64,000 nt of DNA, taken from the NCBI GenBank assembly GCA_028583415.1, contig CM053276.1:125886007-125950006 (forward strand), written 5' to 3'. A model generated the notes under the pieces. It searched no databases, was not told where the DNA came from, and worked only from the letters and a program-made list of their open reading frames with translations. Source of the DNA: Protea cynaroides (Eukaryota > Streptophyta > Magnoliopsida > Proteales > Proteaceae). Position numbers and translations under genes: made by a program. Below, one piece after another: positions 45,711-58,829 of this stretch. Each line of letters opens with the position of its first letter. Position 1 is the first letter of the stretch.

Positions 45711-47759
45711 TGATGAACTTGATATAACACTGAGAGGGGGGGGGGTGAATCAATGTCTGAAAATTTTCCCTAATAATTTCACTGTCGCCAGAGCTGATGG
45801 AGATATAATTTTTCACACATACATATACACATGCAAATCTACCTTACTACCACTCAGTGGTCAGGTCTACCAAATTTACACACCCACCCTGCAAGTCATT
45901 CCACACACTCTAAAAAAAATACTAGAAAACAAAACAAGAAACACAGAGATATTACGTGGTTCACCACAACAGTATGTGATGGCTAGTCCACGGAGTAATG
46001 TATGGACTCCGTATTTACTCAATACTTAGCTTTTAGTCTCTTAAAGACAAGGATACTAACCCTAGGTTTTTTCAACATAAAACTGAGAGGGCATAACAAT
46101 GCCAAGATTCAAGCTTAACAGCCAGTGTCCAGCACCCACTGAACACAGTACAAATAGAGTATTTTTGGGGCTTATAAAATTGTCTTACAATGAAGCCCAC
46201 AAACTATATAGGTATTCTACTTTTTCCTTTCACCTATGCTAGCATACAATGCATAGAAAACATTAAAAAGATAAGGAATGAGAAAATCTCACAATCGATG
46301 TTCTCGAATGGCCAACAATAATTTTGGAGCTCTACACTGCTTTGAGAATTCTTCAACAGCCTTCAATGATGGTAGAAAGTGATTCACAGAGCACACCTTG
46401 CTCACAAGCTTTCAATCTCTTCCACACAACCCATAATCACCATGAATGAAAAAAATAAAAACTTCACCAACCTCTCACAGGGATTTAACACTCCATTGAC
46501 ACGCAGAGAAGAGGTAGTTGGTGATTGATCACTCCCACAAGGCACACAACCCTAGAAAACCTTCTGTATCTCTTCAAAAACCTTCTTTTGGATTTTTCTC
46601 AACGTTTTTATGACGCCCAACGATGCCCAATAGGTAAAGAATCCAAAATATGGAAAGTGCAAGTTGAACCGTAAGATTTGGAGCTCGGATGACAAAGTTA
46701 TGTCAGTTTGAAGTTTGGCCAACAAAATTAAGAGAAATGGAATCTTTCAGACTGTTACCGTGCACTCGCGCCGCAAGCAATCGTCCCCGCCTTATGCGTT
46801 GCTGAGATCTCATTGGTGGAGACGGGATCAGCGTCAGTCACCGTTAGATCAACTTCAAAAAGGCGGGATCTCATTATCTTCGTCGGATCCGTATAAGTCG
46901 CGTCTCCGAAAATAAGCTTTAATTAGAGTCTTTAGATTAGAATCCGTCTATCGCTACAACGTATACACGCACCAAAAAATCAAGGCGCCGCAATTACATG
47001 ACGAGGAGCACGATAATCAATTATGATCGGCCAATGGGAGAGCTCGCGATGGAACCTTGACGCAACCGCTGATCTATACCTAATCCCGCACTTTCTTGGG
47101 CCGTCGGATGAGGTTTAGAACCTCGTGGCTTTATCTAGAGCACTAATATCGCATCTTCTCTTTTCTAACTGGACCAAATTTCCCCAATCTTCTTATGAAA
47201 TCACCTCTGTAACCGTGGTTTGTTAAAACAGACCCTGTAGAGTGGAATTCTAGCCGAGAGGACTTCTCTATAGAATTCCTCGACTCTCTCTCTAAACATT
47301 ATGTCGAGCAGATGGTGGATGCTTGCGGGATATATACTTGGAGGGGGGTTCGGCTATGTGGCAGTGGGCCTTGCTGTCTTGCGGTCCTGCTGCTGCAAGG
47401 CATGCCATGGTGTCCCATGGCTATTGCCTAGCATGCGGCTATGGCATGCGGCTGCCTCGGCTATGTGGTGGCTGCTGCCTACGGTGCCACGGCCCTCGGC
47501 CAGGCAGGTTGCCATGGTGGCATGCCACCTTGGCATAGTGGGTCCCACCCACTATTTTTCTCTCTCCTCTTTCTCTCTCTACATCTTCTTTCTTCATTTA
47601 ATGCTTCAAGATGCCGCAACACTACCTAAAAGCGTCATTACATATCAAAAACTCTGCCACATCATCAGAAATTCGACCACATCATCCCAGAAGTGCACAG
47701 ACACTCTCTCTCCTCAAACTTAGCCAATTTTGCCAAAAATTATAATCCAAAGGTCAACA
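45711..47759. mobile_element. Solo LTR of a 2-kb family, copy 2, target CATCA
   Basis: It begins TGATGAACTTGATATAACAC and ends AAGGTCAACA. CATCA flanks it at 45706-45710 and 47760-47764. The empty site is present in copy C at about 57855 (CGTCATCACAGGAAACC). It is the longer-range homologue of 34851-36870. Confidence 0.95.
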
Positions 47760-47764
47760 CATCA

Positions 47765-48733
47765 CATGAAACCAAGAGCTCACCGAGTACGAAAGGATGA
47801 TCGTTAAGATATAAACCAAGAGCCCACCAATTTTCGTTTTGAATTCAAAGTCATCTAAGGATGGAAATCACATTGTCCAGTTTCTTGAGAGTGAGCAAAG
47901 CTGATCACCACTTCTTCAAGTATGACACTGCCAATTTAATTACTTGATATATTAACTCTAGTGGCACCAAACTTCAACTTGCACAAAAGCATGTCTCCCA
48001 AGATCAATTCTGAATCTATAATCATCTTTACCTTTCATGACAGAGCCACTTCTGTTATATTAATTCTAGTAGGTTAAATTTGAAAAGCATGAACTGCGAT
48101 GTGTTTCTTCCCTGGTCATCCACCATTACCTAAATTCCATAAGAGGATTTGATGAAGTGGAAAGGTTTTATGCAGGGGAAGGCTAGAAGAGCGAAAAGAG
48201 CAACCTGGGCATCTTTATTTTGATGGGTTTAAGCTGCACTCTTTACGGAGAGAGTTTTGTTTGTTTTGGGTGGTTGTGATCATTGTTTGGAGCTGTAGCT
48301 GGTTCTTGCTGCTCCTCCATAAGTGAAGGTTGTAGAGGAAGTTCTGGGGTTCTGAGCTTTGGAGTTCCTACAGTATTTTGAGCTATAGAAAGTTCAAGTG
48401 TTCGGTCGAATGATGAAATCAAAGGTCCAAAGAAACCTCGTTAATTTTCAGTGGAATTTCGGTCACTTGAAAGTTGAAAGAATGCTCTGTTTGGATTACA
48501 TGTCGCCTAGTAGGATTTAGTGAGTGCTCAAAGGAAACTATAATATGATTTTTCCGAGGGAGGGGTCACTCCTCACTGATCGAAGTTACCGAATCCTGCG
48601 TAAGGAGGGGGAGTGATATAACTGAGAGAAAGGAAAGAAATGTGATTATACCATGGGGGGGAGTGATATAACTGAGAGAAAGGAAAGAAATGTGATTATA
48701 CCATTTGCTCCCCTAATTCTGTAAATCACATCT
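47765..48733. repeat. Duplicate of the thioredoxin-like gene's upstream region (second copy 57862-58829)
   Basis: The block is collinear with 57862-58829, for example GAAACCAAGAGCTCACCGAG and GAGAGTTTTGTTTGTTTTGG. In C this leads on to the gene's presumed 5' leader; in B it is cut at TCACATCT and followed by the next unit. B has a local tandem duplication of about 48 bp (48608-48655 and 48656-48703, GAGTGATATAACTGAGAGAA). A frame of 82 codons at 58242-58490 is not preserved in B, so I do not call it a gene. Confidence 0.85.
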
Positions 48734-48857
48734 CTGGTTCACCCGAAATTGGGGTATGACACCTTGACTTTCAAATTATTACGGTATCTTTGGTTGACAC
48801 CACACCCATGTCCTTCCATGCATGATGAAAGCTTCAAGCTAGGAGACCACCTTCCTA

Positions 48858-51766
48858 TAAGATTAATTCACCTCTTATGTGCAAAGAGTTCTCGTGAGAT
48901 TAATCCCCTAGATAAAATAGCCCCGATAATTTAGAGCATTTTCCACTTAGGTTACACTCCAAGAAGTGGTATTCGTCAGAATCCCGACGGCTACAATTAA
49001 CACTCAAAGAAAATAGAACTTTTCTTATATTTAAAACAGAGTAAGGTTGGAGGGAAAGAGAGAGTTCTATACGAACTTGAATGTAACCTATGTCTTAGGA
49101 CTGTCCCTTTATTTATAGAGGACAAACTTCCAAATCAATGGGTACAATGGAGAGTTGTATGCATCTAACGGGGTACAATAAATGGGTACATCCTTTGAAT
49201 GGATGGCTTGGATTTGATCTCCCAATGATCATATAGATCAACGGTTGAGATCATACCCCTTCAATCCGTATAGGTACAAAACCATGTATAGGTAGGTACT
49301 TATCCAAGAATACATACCTCTACGTATGTAGAGATATACTCTAAGCAATAATTAGGCCCACGGATCCATCCACACCCGCACCTGCACCCGCACCATATAA
49401 TTAGTCTCCTCAATCTTGTTTCCCTTAGCAGTGTAGGACTAAAAAAGTCCTACAAGCTAAACCAACCAAAAAACACATTGTGGGAATTTTTCCTCCAAAA
49501 TAAAAAATTCAAAAGAGAAAATTTTGAAACTTTTCATTTGTGTTTTGAAAAAATCGACAAGTCCCCCACAAGTTTCAAAATTTTGAAAAACGGAATAGAG
49601 TGTTAATCGTATGAGGGTATATAAGAGATGTCGTCGCATATGTCTTTTGGACTTAAATCTACACTAAGTTTAATACATCACGCTACAGAGTACGGCTGAA
49701 GCCACGCTTCTGAACCTTTCCTCAGCGGTGTAGCCGGCTGACATACCAACCATCCTTTACAATCCGATCCTCGAATAATTTCTTTCGTAAAAGGTGGATA
49801 TTTTTCTCCGACCTTATCCTTATCTCAGATTCATAGATGTTTAAAGAGTTCACCCTTAGAACTATAATCAGAGGTGGCCCCACCTCTTACATCTACTTAG
49901 GTCAGCCCATAGTCTACACTACAGTTAACACACCCCCACATTCCAATAAGACACTTGGTTTGATTAAGAGTTCTATGACTCATCCGTCTGTTCATTATGG
50001 TGAATATTACATTCCCATCTAATCAGAATGAGCGAATTTTGATAATACTAATCAAGTCATTTAGTGACTTCGTTCTTACCCATTGAACCTAATTCCAGGG
50101 ACTTCTTCTTACATAGGTTGGGTTTCCATCACATGACTTATGACATGGGTCTTAAGCTCATTCCTTTAGATGTATACCACCTTAGTGGTCAGAAGCTAAA
50201 TAATCATATTAGTCAAAACTTCCCAGCACTGAGTTATGTCAAAAACGCACTATTCCATTAGCTTTTCCAGATATATCGTATAACCGCCTAAGACCTACAT
50301 GTCTTAGATGTCCTTAGACATTTTATAAACCTAGCAAAGTCACATTTATCTTACTTGTAATCTTTTGTCGTTAAATCTACTTCTTAAAGTAGCATAATCA
50401 ACTTCTGTTTTCATTATATATCTCTTATCGAGATTTTTAGTCATTGACCCTTATTTCGACTTAACTTTGTAGTCATACTTGGTGGAATCTTACCACCATC
50501 ATGGTCATCTTCTTTTGAATCAAGGTGTACTTTTCAAATCTAGGGTTGTTTTCTAGATTCCATATTATCACTTTCCTAAGTAGAGACTCATTATTCTACT
50601 TAACTTTATTTATCTCTTTACAAAGAGATTCACCACGCAAAAAGCGCAAGCTTATATAATCCCCAAAATTCTGGAATTTGCTATACTCAACCTTCTAGGT
50701 ACTCCGAGTATACCATACATCATTTATTTTTCAAACAAACCACCTTTGTATCAAGGTTTTTCTTTTCTAGATTCTATTATAGTATCACAATAATTTTTCA
50801 AGTAAAGATTAACGATTCCACTTGTCATTCGTCCTCTCTATATGAAGGAATGCAACATGAAAATTTGCAGTCTTACAAAACCCCTCACATTTTTGGGTTT
50901 TCCACTCAACCTTATAGGTATTCTACGTATGCATAAGTATATTATCATAATTATCCATATACTTTCTTAAATCAATAATGTTTTATCAACCAAAAATACT
51001 ATTGTCTAAAAGTAGACAACTGAATAGGTTAATCAATTTTTTGTATGACAAAAACTCATCACCTCTTGGAGTTATCCAAATCAATGTAGAGCCACAAATA
51101 TATAAATCAAGCATTCAAACTGCTTAGATATACTACCATTTAACTTGTATATGCGAATAAAACATGTTAATCATAGAACACCTTATATGATAAATCATTA
51201 AAACATGCTATCAAATCAAGCACTAAATAATTTTTTCTATCACATTCTATAATGCAACATAGCATACTTTAAACATCTTAAATAAGATATCAAAGGTGCA
51301 TGAGATATTCCTTGAACCTTTTATATATAAGGATAGTAACACAGCTATCCAAATGTATTCATTCGATCTGCAGTCCATATGGAAAAGAAATGAACAGATG
51401 TGCCTACTAAGATCAGACGCTGATCATATATTTAGGATATTAATTTGCTCATTAATGGACCAGTTTCTTTAGTTCATTAAGATTTCACTTAGTTATTGTC
51501 CAAGTGGTTTTAACAATACCAAACATTGTCTCATCCAATGAGTGCTATAGAAACCAAGAAAGTATCTTTAATAACACAACTGTAAAAACCTCTTAACCGT
51601 CAATAGACAATGTGCCTTTTCTAAACAATCATAATGGCCAATAGGCATTAGATTTTGAACTAACTTGTTCAACCGGTGCCTCTAAAAAATTTTCACATGT
51701 CACATGATCCAAAGTCTTCTTAAGTCCAAGAGCGATACAATATATAAACTAGCCTGAAAAAAGGAT

Positions 51767-51852
<86 letters not shown>

Positions 51853-54461
51853 TTATTTATTTATTTATTTTTATATATATATATACTAGCCCCCAACTCA
51901 TATGGGCACAAGTTAAGATTCAGTCCGATGAAAGTGCTTCTAACCAATGTTTTAGTTAATCTAAAAATTCATCCGGTTCTTTGGGCATGGAGATGTCGAC
52001 AATAACCCACGACCGACATCTGGGTTGAGTCCTTAATTCAGTCCATTTAAACTTTAATAGTTAATGAAGTAAAAAGTAAAAGAATAATTTAATTGTTGTA
52101 AATAAAATAATATACACAAAACGTTTTCATTAAAAATAAAAGGTTTCAACCATTTTGAAAGATCCAAACTTTATGATTTAAAATAACATGAACCTACCAC
52201 AAATTGTAGTTGCATGGCATGCACCTACTGGTAGGCCAATCGTTAACATGGCTCTTAGAAATTGAGCCTTTTAGAACGGGCACATCTCAACACTTTTGAT
52301 TATTGGTATTACCCATTTGTGCATAATTTTCAAAATTTATGGCCTTTCACCCTTATAGTTGCAGTCAGAATGTACAGGTTAACAAATAATATTCATGACC
52401 GCGCGACAACTCTAATCCAATGCACAAGTACGTAATCAGAACCATAGCTACAAACGCCATATAACCGAAAAGGCACCATACCTTCTAAGAGTAGTCGCCA
52501 AACACCGACTCTTCAACAGTGTAAGGAACCGTGCCAAGAGGAAATGTCTTGAAGACTTTGCACAGAAACAACTCTTATGACAATGCAAAAATTAATGGAT
52601 TCTCATGGTAGAAATAGGTCCATTTAAGCAAGTTCACATTCCAAAATCTGTCTTTAAATAATCCTTTAAAGGAAAGGAAATCAGAAACTGAGTAGACATA
52701 TGTCATATGGTAACCATTTACCATGCAAGGTAAATTAACAAAACAAAATACAAGGGAAAGCAGAACAAGGTTGGCTATCTTGATTGTCCAGATTATACGA
52801 CTAATGGTATGGGGTCTAGGTTCATCAGGTACATAAAATGCTCTCCTAAATGGGTGGCAATATTACTTTTTAAAAAGATATGAACCCATAGCGTTCAAAG
52901 AACCATGTCTTTTATACTCAACCAAAGTGAATAATTAAGAGATTTCTTCCTAAACACTTCTTTCAACGGTGAGCTCTCGGTCAACAGATAACTAACTATA
53001 TACCTCTTCCATAAAAGGCACCCACCACCCACAAGGAGAGTTCTTTTAAAATACCATTTCACAAATGGTACCAAACAATTCTTATCCTAAAATAAAAGTT
53101 GAGTCATTTTCAAGTTCTTCTTCTGGGATGTTTACTAATCCACCCACCCTGTTGCTATTTTTGAGCATTGTTCATCCCTTAAGTCTTTTAGAAATCTCAT
53201 TCATAACTTTTTGAACATTTTTTCTTCACCAGTTTATATTTAACAAAACAACAGATGGCGATATGCATCACGACCAAGATTGAACATCAAGCAAGACAAC
53301 CACAAACAAGGACGACATTAAACATGAAGAACTTACACATGACACCACACAGCCTCCACATTAATAACAAGTACATATAGAATTGTACAATAGAAATTTA
53401 ACAGTGGTATTTAATAAGGAATAGTTCTTTCCAACTTTCATGGACATTGCATTGAGCCTCAGGTTCAACACTCCAACTCTAATATTAAATGATCGATACA
53501 GTACAGTTTTTGAAACGTGGGTAACATGCAACCTTTTCAATCAGTCCATATATAATCCAAACCCATCATGAACCCATGAAACCGTCAAAGGGTGTTCTAA
53601 TAGTACAGAACACAAACTGTTAACCGATGCCTCGTTTTAGATAATTAAAGAGTGTAAAGAAACCTCGTTTTAGATAAAGACTGTAAAGACACGAATAGCA
53701 AAGGTCCAAAAAATAACTGGTTCTACAACAACCTCATTTTTAATATTGAAAAATATTATTCATCTCAAAACCTATTTAATTTCCATATACCGATTCACAC
53801 AAGACTATTGCTCGAAACAACAAACCCAATCCCAAGACACCTCAATCAAGTTATTAGCCTTTTTTGTCTTGTGTTATTGAAAAGACACGAACAACTAGGA
53901 AAAAGTGCACATAAGACTTTTACTTCAACTCCTAATTTACACAACAACAAAGATCCTAGACTAAACCCTCAACACGTATCGACCACCGATCTGAATCCTA
54001 AGCATTTCAGATCAATGTTCTATAAGTGCCCAATTACCGAAACGAAGAGTCATCTGTAATGACCATCCTAAGATACACGAGTTCTTCAATATTCCTCACA
54101 AGATACAGTCTCAAAGATTCCCACTAATTAACTGGTATTGTGATCCATTTATCATAACACACATAAAATGAACTAACAGTACTAATTATTAAAATGAACT
54201 AACATTACTAATTATATTAACATGGAACGTCTCGGATAAAGTCTCAAACTTGAATTAATCTTAAGAATTGTAGTAAAATATGAATTTCAGGATAAGTTTA
54301 AGACCATCACAGTATAATTCAACATGTATAAAACATATTCGAATTTATCAAGTGCATAAAGATATAACATAAATTACTTACAGAAGTGAAGAACTATGAA
54401 CAGAAATAAGATAGAACTGCGTCATGCCACCGGTCACTCTCCTTAAGATTAATTCACCCCT
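48858..54461. mobile_element. Large non-coding insertion, LARD-like
   Basis: It begins AGATTAATTCACCTCTTATG. Near the right border stands CTCCTTAAGATTAATTCACC (54440), so similar words mark both edges. A related end, CACTCTCCTTAAGATTGTGT, is at 56889. The left 0.8 kb carries GACGGCTACAATTAACACTC and TTTATTTATAGAGGACAAAC, paralleled at 57028 and 57172. About 5.6 kb have no frame longer than 83 codons. The pattern fits a large retrotransposon derivative whose right LTR was truncated by deletion, but no primer site was found. Confidence 0.5.
51767..51890. repeat. (TA)n / (TTTA)n microsatellite
   Basis: About 80 bp of TA is followed by TTTATTTATTTA and more TA, within the large insertion. Confidence 0.97.
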
Positions 54462-54933
54462 TAGGTTCGAGAAAATTTGTGTTTCTTATAGTGAAACGTA
54501 TTATACACTAATAATAAGCATTTAATGTATTAAACATTTAAAAAGTAAAAATTAAAATTAAGAAAAAAAAAAAAACCTTCCCATGAACCCACTAATTCTT
54601 AGAATTTTAAATAGAGAAATTTGTAGAGTGATTTAAGGAGATAAATATGTGGAATGATTTAAGGAGATTTAATATGTGGAGTGATTTAAAGAGATTTATA
54701 TTTATTGTATAGATAAATATCCTATGCCTCAAGAAGCACATGGTATTGAATTCGACTCTGCTTACTGCCTTGGGACCACTCACACTGGGTGTTAAGTGTT
54801 CTTTCTTTCCTGCTATGGGTACAAATGGAATGGTTCTCATTCAATTCTGGAATGACCCGATCCATGCGGTTGTGGGGTCAGTATGAGCCCGTGGGATTAA
54901 TGAGGCCAAAGGTCTAAATACTCGTCATAAGCA

Positions 54934-54967
<34 letters not shown>

Positions 54968-55511
54968 ACAATAAATATTGTTGTATTTATTGTGCAACAA
55001 TAAATACTGCAATATTATTGTTGCAGTATTATCCTTGTCACCTGCAACGACATTATCCTTGTCCCTACAAATCCTTAATTAGATTATGATTTTGTGTATG
55101 TTATATGGATTGTCAGGTTTATTTATTCAAATTTGTATTTATATGTCATTATTATATTCGTTGAATGATGTAGATGTCTATTATTGCAAATTGAATCTAT
55201 GCCCGTATTTTACTTCAAAGGTTACTGTATTAAACACGTACCGTATAATTGCCTTGCGTGTTTTTTAAAACAGATTATTGGTCCCCATATCAAAGTCTAT
55301 TTCCGTTTTACGTCTGTACGTATCGGTATCTGACTTTTTTCTGTATTGAAACTTACTACCTATGGTTTGGACGAATCCACTTACCAATTCAAACTTTTGG
55401 GATGAAAATTTTACATTGTATAAGAGTGAGTTTTCATTGTCTCCACCATAGTTAGTAAGTACGGGTACGAGAAAAAGTGGGATATGGATGCGTACTGGCA
55501 TTAAACAAAAA
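54462..55511. mobile_element. Foldback element remnant, copy C
   Basis: 54475-54700 corresponds to 4880-5090 and 39740-39945 (ATTATACACTAATAATAAGC, GGAGTGATTT..AAGG). 55020-55511 corresponds to 6495-6985 and 41320-41795, through the centre CTATGGTTTGGACGAATCCA to the CACCATAGTTAGTAAGT edge. The aldolase MULE is absent; a SINE lies near the same arm. The right arm is lost at 55512. Confidence 0.8.
54721..54970 (+). mobile_element. tRNA-derived SINE, 5'-truncated, with long A tail
   Basis: Its body (CCTTGGGACCACTCACACTG, GGTTCTCATTCAATTCTGGAATGACCC in two parts, GATCCATGCGGTTG) matches the SINE at 61997. It ends in a run of more than 30 A. ATAAATAT lies at both borders (54713-54720 and 54971-54978). 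Confidence 0.75.
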
Positions 55512-56300
55512 CGGTGGGAGACCAATTTTTTTAATGACCAAATTAATCCTTTACAAAGGTGAAGTACCCTTTTTACCCTCCACTTCCTCATCTTCTCCCT
55601 CTTTCTTCCGATCTTCCAAACTGGGTCTACCGTGGTGACTGTTGGAGACAAAGAGACTCATGGACGGTGAAACTGTCGTGGAAGAGGAAGAAGACAAGGA
55701 ACTAGTGGTCGACGAGTTAACGGCATCTTGTGAGTCATTTCTCTGTTTTGTTTCTGTGGATTTTAATCAAATTTTTATTCTTTCTGAGCTGTTTTACGTT
55801 TTTCTGTTTGCAGCGTCCATTAGGCTTTCGTGCTGATGAATTCATTCCTCCACTGCTATCATTCTTCATAGGCTCGTCGGTCTGCAACACCGACTCATCA
55901 CATCCGCCACCTCCATTCACGTTCCTCTGCCTCAATTCCATGTACGGACTCTGGTATCCACGCAAGCCCTGAAAGTCATGCTCTGAAACCTGATGCACAG
56001 TTCGAACAGTCGCACCGTTGTCTTCCGGTCTTTGACCTGTTAGCTTACTTTGGAGAATCAAGCAATTTGGACTGTGATCCCAATTCCAAATAATCAAATA
56101 GGTTCAAGAAATCAGAGTCAGATCAGAACAATTATACAGGGTTCAATGAATCTGAAGCAACCGATCTGAAATTCCTTAAGAATTGTTTTTCTATGGTTCA
56201 AGAGATTCTGAGTAATTTAGATCTCTTTATTACCCCAACCACCAAACTGAAACAGTAATGGGATCATGACTTTGACTCTCCTGCTATAATTTTTTTTTTA
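55512..56300 (+). pseudogene. Inserted gene-like fragment, unrecognised
   Basis: A first frame MDGETVVEEEEDKELVVDEL (55660) ends at a GT donor (about 55730), and a TTTGCAG acceptor stands at 55808-55814. Downstream is an open run containing QHRLITSATSIHVPLPQFHV with a stop near 55985, and another with SHRCLPVFDLLAYFGES. It looks like a captured or displaced plant gene piece with one intron. I do not know the family. Confidence 0.35.
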
Positions 56301-56880
56301 ATATATTTTTGTCTCAGTTCCTCTTTCTTAGATCCAAAGATTACCAGCTATATCGGTGTATTAGAAGTAACGTAGCACTGATGACTAATTAAATTCGACT
56401 AATACAATCAAATAATAGAAGGTGAATATTATGACGTGAACGGTCAAAGAGAGTTTGAAATATTTCTTCTTTGTATTTGTTTGTGATCAGAGTACAAGTA
56501 TATATTAGGTATGGGTATTAAACGGTTTATAATCGATTTAATGGTCTGGACTGATATGTAAGAGGGTAAAATCAAAATTGAACTAATTAATTAAACGGTA
56601 TCAAAATTGAAATCAGAACCGATTAGTAATCGATTTATAAATAGTTTAATTAAACGGTTATTAATTGATTTTTCATATTAAAAAAAAAAAAAAACAAAAA
56701 ACATGTACAATCCTACAAGAAAAATATATTATTTAAGACTATCTAATAAGCAAATGATATTAAAGATAATATCAACAATCAAACCATTTGATTAAGAATC
56801 TGAACAAATATAATGTAATATAATGAAATCTAACACATACTTTATACGGTGTTAATCATGGAAACAATTAGGGCTGAGTC
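56301..56880. other. AT-rich intergenic sequence
   Basis: Near 56520-56680 there are inverted words around ATTAAACGGTTTATAATCGA and TTAATTAAACGGTTATTAAT, possibly a MITE without clear ends. Poly-A lies at 56680. Confidence 0.4.
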
Positions 56881-56883
56881 GTG

Positions 56884-57469
56884 TTGTTGGTACACTCTCC
56901 TTAAGATTGTGTTTGCCCCCTATATGGTGCAACGGGTCCCTGCAAACCAACCTCCAAGATAAAACAACCCTTCAGAAGAACATTCACCCAGTGTGCACTC
57001 ACTGTTAGGTGTATGTAGACCCGACGGCTAAGGTTAACAATCCTTTAAAACAATGATGGAACAGACTCTATCGATAAATCAGAGTAGAGAGAGAGAGAGA
57101 GTTGGAAGGAGAGGGAAGAGAGACATGAACTTTGTATTCAAATCTTGAGTTATTTGGAATGAGACAACATCCTCTATTTATAGAAGACAAATACCTCTCA
57201 AGGGTCACTACCAAAAGGTATGGGTGCACCTCTTCATACCAAAAGGTATAAGTCACCACCCTTCTAAAAGGGTACACTTGAATAGGTATGTATCCATACC
57301 CATATCCATATTCATTTCACTATCCATATCCATATCCATTTCCATATCCAACTCAAAACAAAATTGAAATTAAATTTCCCACAAAATTTAAATCAAAATT
57401 TTGAATTTCATTTTAAAATTTTTTGAAACTTTATTTGTTTTTCGATATTAAAAACAACATTTCCAAGTA
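56884..57469. mobile_element. LTR-like sequence ending inside the BBE-like fragment
   Basis: It begins near TGTTGTTGGTACACTCTCC and ends TTAAAAACAACA directly before the surviving BBE-like 3' end. It contains GTGCAACGGGTCCCTGCAAA and a GA repeat (57087-57103), and is related in part to 48880-49200. No target duplication can be checked because the other flank is lost. Confidence 0.5.
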
Positions 57470-57669
57470 CCCAAGGGCAGCATATGTCAACTATAGGGAT
57501 CTTGACTTGGGAACTAACAAAAATGGTCATACAAAACTGCTCAGAAGCTGAGGTTTGGGGTCACAAATATTTCAAGAGCAACTTTGAAAGATTAGTACAA
57601 GTGAAGACCAAGGTCGACCCGACTAATTTCTTTAGGCATGAGCAAAGCATTCCACCTCTCACTATTTGA
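57470..57669 (+). pseudogene. BBE-like 3' fragment, copy C
   Basis: It matches residues from about 456 to the stop of the intact protein: GHKYFKSNFERLVQVKTKVD and NFFRHEQSIPPLTI are identical. One extra A after CATAC (about 57532) shifts the frame. The upstream 85% of the gene is missing, replaced by LTR sequence. The 3' flank continues in register with B for about 160 bp and then, past B's solo LTRs, to 58829. Confidence 0.93.
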
Positions 57670-58829
57670 GAAATAATGCCTCTTTATGTCAAAATGCTGC
57701 TTTATCAGATGTTTATGTCAACTATAGGGGCTAAAGGTTCTTTGTATGTCAAACTGAATTCATCAAATTGGGAGTGAAAACTTATTCACTTTCATCGCCT
57801 GAGGTACTACAAGAACTATTGGATCTATATAATAGGGAGTATAGAGTCCCAACGTCATCACAGGAAACCAAGAGCTCACCGAGTACCGAAAGGATGATCG
57901 TTAAGATATAAACCAAGAGCCCACCAATTTTCGTTTTGAATTCAAAGTCATCTAAGGATGGAAATCACATTGTCCAGTTTCTTGACAGTGAGCAAAGCTG
58001 ATCACTACTTCTTCAAGTATGACACTGTCAATTTACTTGATATATTAACTCTAGTGGCACCAAACTTCAATTTGCACAAAAGCATGTCTCTCTAGATCGA
58101 TTCTGACACAATAATCATTTTTACCTTTCATGACAGAGCCACTTCTGTTATATTAATTCTAGTGGGTTGAATTTGAAAAGCATGAACTGCGATGTGTTTG
58201 CTCCCTGGTCATCCACCATTAGCTAAATTCCATAAGAAGATTTGATGAAGTGGAAAGGTTTTATGCAGGGAAGGCTACAAGAGCGAAAGGAGCAACCTGT
58301 GCATCTGTATTTTGATGGGTTTAAGCTGCACTCTTCACGGAGAGAGTTTTGTTTGTTTTGGGTGGTCGTGATCATTGTTTGGAGCTGCAGCTGGTTCTTG
58401 CTACTCCTCCATAAGGGAAGACTGGAGGGGAAGTTCTGGGGCTCTGAGCTTTGGAGTTCCTACGGTATTCTGAGCTATAGAAAGTTCTAGTGTTCTGTCG
58501 GACGATGAAATCAAAGGTCCAAAGAAATCTTGTTTTCAGTGGAATTTCGGTCACTTGAAAGAATGCTCTGTTCTTTACCCAAAAAAAAAAGAAAAAAACA
58601 AAAAGAAAAGAATGCTCTGTTTGGATTACATGTCGCCTGGTAGGATTCAGTGAGTGCTCAAAGGAAACTATAATCAGCTTTTTCCGAGAGAGGGGTCACT
58701 CCTCACTGATCGAAGCAACCGAACCCTGTGTAAGGGGAGGGGGCGCGAAATGACCGCCGCATATAACTGAGAGAAGGGAAAGAAGTGTGATTATACCATT
58801 TGCTCCCCGAGATTCCGCAAATCACATCT

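Larger units (their letters stand above)
38974..48733. repeat. Tandem repeat unit B (9.8 kb)
   Basis: The unit runs from TCACATCTCCGGTTCACC (38974) to the TCACATCT at 48726. There the text of the next unit (CTGGTTCACCCG..GGGTATGACACCTTGAC) begins again. It contains foldback B, the intact BBE-like gene, two solo LTRs and a copy of the thioredoxin-like gene's upstream region. Confidence 0.85.
48726..58829. repeat. Tandem repeat unit C (10.1 kb), heavily rearranged
   Basis: The unit starts TCACATCTCTGGTTCACCCG like unit B and ends at TCACATCT (58822-58829). Of the unit's own sequence only 48726-48857, 54462-55511 and 57470-58829 remain. The rest has been replaced by retroelement sequence and an unknown insert, and most of its BBE-like gene is gone. 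Confidence 0.8.

Noticed and set aside
58242..58490. 82-codon frame upstream of the thioredoxin-like gene
   Set aside because: The homologous stretch in unit B is interrupted, so it is not a conserved gene.
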